A stretch of 32,100 bases of DNA. Source: Zygnema cylindricum (Eukaryota > Streptophyta > Zygnematophyceae > Zygnematales > Zygnemataceae). This document shows, one piece after another, positions 28,790 through 32,100 of this stretch. A model generated the notes under the pieces. The model did not search any database, had not been told where the DNA came from, and saw only the letters and a list, made by a program, of their open reading frames with translations. The position numbers were made by a program, and so were the translations under genes. The stretch lies in NCBI GenBank assembly GCA_037447655.1, contig JBBHKE010001301.1, positions 10,001 to 42,100 of the forward strand, in the 5' to 3' direction. Numbering within the stretch: position 1 is the stretch's first letter; each line of letters opens with the position of its first letter.

Positions 28790-30572
28790 TAGCGTGTATA
28801 TTCCCTGTTTCCAACATTTTTTAACGATTGCTTAATTTGTTTTTCTTTGGCAATGGGCTTCTCGTGTTTACCCAAAAAATAAGCTCTTCATGTTCAACTC
28901 ATGTCTCAAAACGAGATCACCATAAAAAATGCAATATAATGCCCAACTGAATTCTATAGATCGTGGTACAATTGCATCTCGTGACCACTCAGATGGAGCC
29001 CATATTTGGCCACAATTAACCCACATTTCAACATTAATATTAATTATTTTCTTCCCCAGATTCCAAATCCAATTCCTCAAATGACAACTTTCGGGATCCA
29101 GATTCCATTCCATTCCCATTCCTTCAAACATCCATCCATTGTCCTTCCTTCCTTCCTTCCTTCAGCCCCACCCCCTTCCTCCATTCCTCGACCTCCCACT
29201 TCCCCCTCTCCGTCCCCCTTCGAGTCCCTCTTCCCCGCCCTCTCCATCCCGCCTCTATCCTTCACTTCCGCCCCCACTCACTCTCCACTATCCTCTTTCC
29301 TCTCCCCTCTCCCCTATTCTCTCTTCCCTATCCTTTATCCTCAACCCTCTGACCTCTATCCTCCCTCTTCTATCCTCCTCTCTCCTCTCTCCTCTATCCA
29401 CTATCCTCTATCCTCTTTCTCCTATCCTCCTCCCTCCCCCCTCTCGTCTCTTTTCTCATCCGTATCTTTGTCTCCTCGACCCCAAAGCCAAAATCCCAAA
29501 TCCAAAATCCAAATTTCAAGATCCCAAATCCAAAATCCCAAATCTATCGGATTAGTGTTGCATATTGTATCGAATTAGGGTTTCATATTGTATCCAATTA
29601 GGGCTGCGTATTGCATCGAATTAGGGTTTCATATTGTATCCAATTAGGGCTGCGTATTGTATCCAATTAGGATTGCATATTGTATCGAATTTCGGCCAAT
29701 ATTTGACAATGTTATATTATGGGATATGGGACGGAAGTCTATCCCATCAGGAGATTGTCAAGTGCTGTAGTTTCATTAGCGCGCTACATGCATAAGATAC
29801 ACTGTTAGTGGTGAGGATTTTTTTGTTTTCCCTTTTTTTTTAAAGAGAGAAGGTTTTGTACTTTATGTAAAAACACATCTCTACGGTCCCTGGAGTGCTC
29901 AGTTCAAAACTTTCAAAATTTATGCCTTAACCGACATTTTTCTCATTTTTCAGTGAGAAACTGAAAAACTGAAAAGATGAGAAACTGTTATCCTCTACAG
30001 AGACCTTTAAGAGTGGTGCAAATTTTTAGTCGGAAATCGGAAAATCAATACAACAGCTTTTCAAATGCTCATAAACGACATGAGGTATGGAAAAGACACA
30101 GAAACATTTCCTATTTACAAATCGATTGATACTTTTCCTAATTGTACTACAATCGAACGAAGGCCTTCCCAATTGACAATTAACACCGAATACCAAAAAA
30201 TGTGTATTTCTTTTTAACACAAACATAAACCACACAATAGATTTAGTCCCCAATTTTGTGAGTTATATTGGCACATCCTCGCTCACAAACATGTAATCCA
30301 GTAGACAATATTATCCATCTATTTTTCTCGCTATTTTTTTCCAATCCCAAACCATCAACAGTTTCTTCCTTTCATCGACAAAAATGTTACAGGAAAGAAA
30401 GAGGTTTCACTTGCGAGGGTCTCACATGTACCCCTCATATTACAATCTACAATTCATTTTCCTATGCACTTTTGTATGAAGTTTTTAGCAATTTATCATT
30501 TAGTTTTCCATACACTTGCAAAAACCCGCAAATTTCTCGAACTCACGCAATTCTTTGATACTTTTTCTACAC
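28790..30572. other. Right-arm non-coding stretch, no convincing gene
   Basis: Matches 4445-6194. 29130-29450 is pyrimidine-rich (CTATCCTC-type words). A 75-codon minus-strand frame at 30026-30253 parallels 5636-5863 without indels. The stretch ends with the 3' flank of the coiled-coil gene. Confidence 0.5.
29557..29692. repeat. 23-bp minisatellite, about six units
   Basis: The unit is of the type GTTTCATATTGTATCCAATT-AGG, alternating between GTTTCAT and GCTGCGT variants. The left arm has only one unit at the same place (about 5280-5303), so the array expanded in the right arm or collapsed in the left. Confidence 0.85.
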
Positions 30573-31270
30573 TCAAAGGGTCTCCAATTCCGTTCCTATC
30601 TTTTCAAGCTCCGCTAATTTCTTTCGCAACTTACCCTCCAATATTTTCTGTTCCTTCTTCCCAATCCTCAATGCCTTCTCACGTTCGTCCAATTCGTCCT
30701 CAAGTTTCCTCTTCCTCACCCTTAAACTTTCCTCCTCTCTCTTCACCTCCTCCAACTCCTTTGACTTTATCTGTACATCGAGTTCACTTTTCCTCACCTT
30801 CTCTATCACATCATCCAATTTCAGATGTGTAATAGTTCTACCGCTTGTTATGTTTCCCATTTTTTCCTTTACTCGATCCTGTAAAGTACTTATAACAAGT
30901 ACATTTCCTCCAAGGTGTGACCTCTCTCTCCTCCTCCTTCCTCTACCTCATTCGCCTCCTCGTCCTTACTTTCCTCATTACGAACCTCCCCTTCTACCTT
31001 CCCTTCTAACTCGTCCTCCTCTTCGTCACTATCATCTCCATAGTTATCCTCTTTCTCAACGTCGTCCTCCTCTCCTTTACCTTCTCCCTTCCCCTCTTCC
31101 TCCTCCTCGCCTTTCCCCTCTCCCTCTCCTCCTCCCCTTTTTCGTCCACTTTTTGTCTTCACTTGTGGCATGATACGTACAAAAATGTAAAATAATTTTT
31201 TGACGTGATGTGACATTTTGCTAAAATCAAGCCTTTCCAGTTCGTGTTGAAAAAAAAATTCTCCATATTC
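30573..31270 (-). pseudogene. Coiled-coil gene, right copy, exon 3, frameshifted
   Basis: It starts after the acceptor CTGTTTCAG (31271) with EYGEFFFQHELERL and ends at TGA 30573-30575. It is about 99% identical by eye to the left exon 3. Two extra bases in the CT-rich stretch near 30925 break the frame after the acidic region, leading to a stop at 30890. The coiled-coil part from 30860 down is otherwise intact. Confidence 0.6.
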
Positions 31271-31397
31271 CTGAAACAGAAAAAAAACAAAAAAAACAAA
31301 AAGGGAAAAACAACATTATGAAAAATTTCAAAATAAGTCACAAGAGTTACAGATTTATTTCACAACTTTCTGATAATTTTTTGCCCACCTTCCCTAC
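31271..31397 (-). other. Inferred intron of the right coiled-coil gene (127 bp)
   Basis: Minus-strand GTAGGG donor, a long T-rich tract, and a TTTCTGTTTCAG acceptor. It joins exons 2 and 3 in phase 0. Reading through instead meets a TAA at about 31347. Confidence 0.5.
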
Positions 31398-32020
31398 CTC
31401 TAATTCGTTCCTTTCGTTTCCTCCTCCCTCCCTCCCCCCCATACCCTCTCTCCTCACCTCTTGTTCCTCCGGATGAGTACGACGTAGTTCCATAAAAAAG
31501 TCGTACATTTCTTTGTGACAATGACTAAATTCTTTCGATTTTGCCCACAATTCCGGAGTTCTCAAAAAATCTTTTAAGGTCTCTTTTGTTACATTGACCT
31601 TTGCATTTTCCGGTCCCACACTTCCCCTCCTATCATTTTCCTTCTGTCTAGCCCTCGGCTCAAGTCTCGAAGTGCCTCCCTCTTCCATCGAATCCGAAGT
31701 TACGTTTCCATTTGCATTTCCGTTTCCATTCCCGTTTGTTTTCCAGTTTCCGTTCACCGCGATAATTTGAATTTGGTTTTTCTTTCCGTTTCTCTCTCCA
31801 TTTGTGTTTCCATTTCCGATTTGTTTTAATCTCAAACAATCGACTGGCACCTTCCCGCGACCTTTCTCCGCTTTGTATTTTTCTAAAATAGAATATACAT
31901 CGCTTTGGCCGGTAATAGAAGGAAAATTTTCATCCATAAAACGTGCAACTTCAAGTATACTAGTTCTTTTCTTTTTCACGAAATATGTAAACAACTCAAA
32001 TCGGCTTCGGCAAGTGAAAC
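31398..32020 (-). CDS. Coiled-coil gene, right copy, exon 2, open
   Basis: After the acceptor CCACAG (32021) come two bases and 207 open codons to the donor GAG|GTAGGG at 31398/31397. In order: [20 protein letters not shown], then MDENFPSITGQ, an Asn/Gly-rich linker, a charged segment (RLEPRARQKENDRRGS), and a probable helix TPELWAKSKEFSHCHKEMYD into FFMELRRTHPEEQEVR. The first in-frame ATG comes well after the acceptor, though conserved residues precede it, so the true start is probably in an upstream exon outside the window. The family is unknown. Confidence 0.5.
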
Positions 32021-32054
32021 CTGTGGAACGGGGGATACACAGGAATCAAGGGAG

Positions 32055-32100
32055 GTGAGAGGGAGAGGGAGAGGGAGAGAGAGGGGGATGGGGAGAGGGA
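32055..32100. repeat. (GGGAGA)n satellite, start, cut by window edge
   Basis: GGGAGA units identical in type to 7735-8720, at the equivalent position next to exon 2. Confidence 0.85.

Larger units (their letters stand above)
27930..32100. repeat. Right arm of the large direct duplication, cut by the window edge
   Basis: It matches about 2690-7900 in the same orientation. It is still in the GGGAGA satellite at the window end, so the arm continues outside. It lacks the Harbinger-like element of the left arm and shows its empty site near 28107-28130. Confidence 0.85.

Noticed and set aside
1-32100. CRISPR array
   Set aside because: The tandem repeats here have irregular spacing and no unique spacers between short identical repeats, no cas genes are present, and the context is eukaryotic.

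Overview
This window looks like nuclear DNA of a repeat-rich eukaryote. It is AT-rich and carries no bacterial-type operons. It holds a decayed Ty1/copia LTR retrotransposon, hAT, PIF/Harbinger-like and TA-target DNA transposons, kilobase purine/pyrimidine satellites, and gene pieces that only make sense with spliceosomal introns. A tRNA-iMet-like primer site and plant-type W-box and G-box motifs would fit a plant or streptophyte alga, but nothing here fixes the organism.

Layout. 1-100: acidic, Asp-rich open frame cut by the window edge. 150-816: five tandem units, each able to form two hairpins. 1295-2490: a tandem repeat invaded twice by short inverted-repeat transposons. 2700-7740: left arm of a large direct duplication, carrying a Harbinger-like element, a short MITE and a spliced minus-strand gene. 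7735-8720: (GGGAGA)n satellite, apparently inside an intron of that gene. 8830-10840: further purine, AT and pyrimidine simple sequence. 10836-12862: a duplicated repeat (R1) with MITE, hAT-end and Harbinger-like insertions. 13260-14815: a decayed hAT transposase. 15196-15865: a third, diverged copy of the last exon of the spliced gene. 16019-21609: the copia element. 21610-22795: intergenic or LTR-like sequence with W-boxes, G-boxes and a TATA box. 22795-23680: purine then pyrimidine satellite. 23915-24660: a third R1 copy split by a hAT-like element. 24729-27786: MITEs, one carrying a nested TA-target element. 27930-32100: right arm of the duplication.

The only non-transposon coding signal is the minus-strand gene present in three copies: an Asn/Gly-rich then acidic then coiled-coil protein of unknown function. 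Its last exon is nearly identical between the two arms while the flanking DNA has diverged more. The left copy is broken in exon 2 and the right copy in exon 3. Several transposon insertions can be proven inside the window, because a second, uninserted copy of the same target is present.
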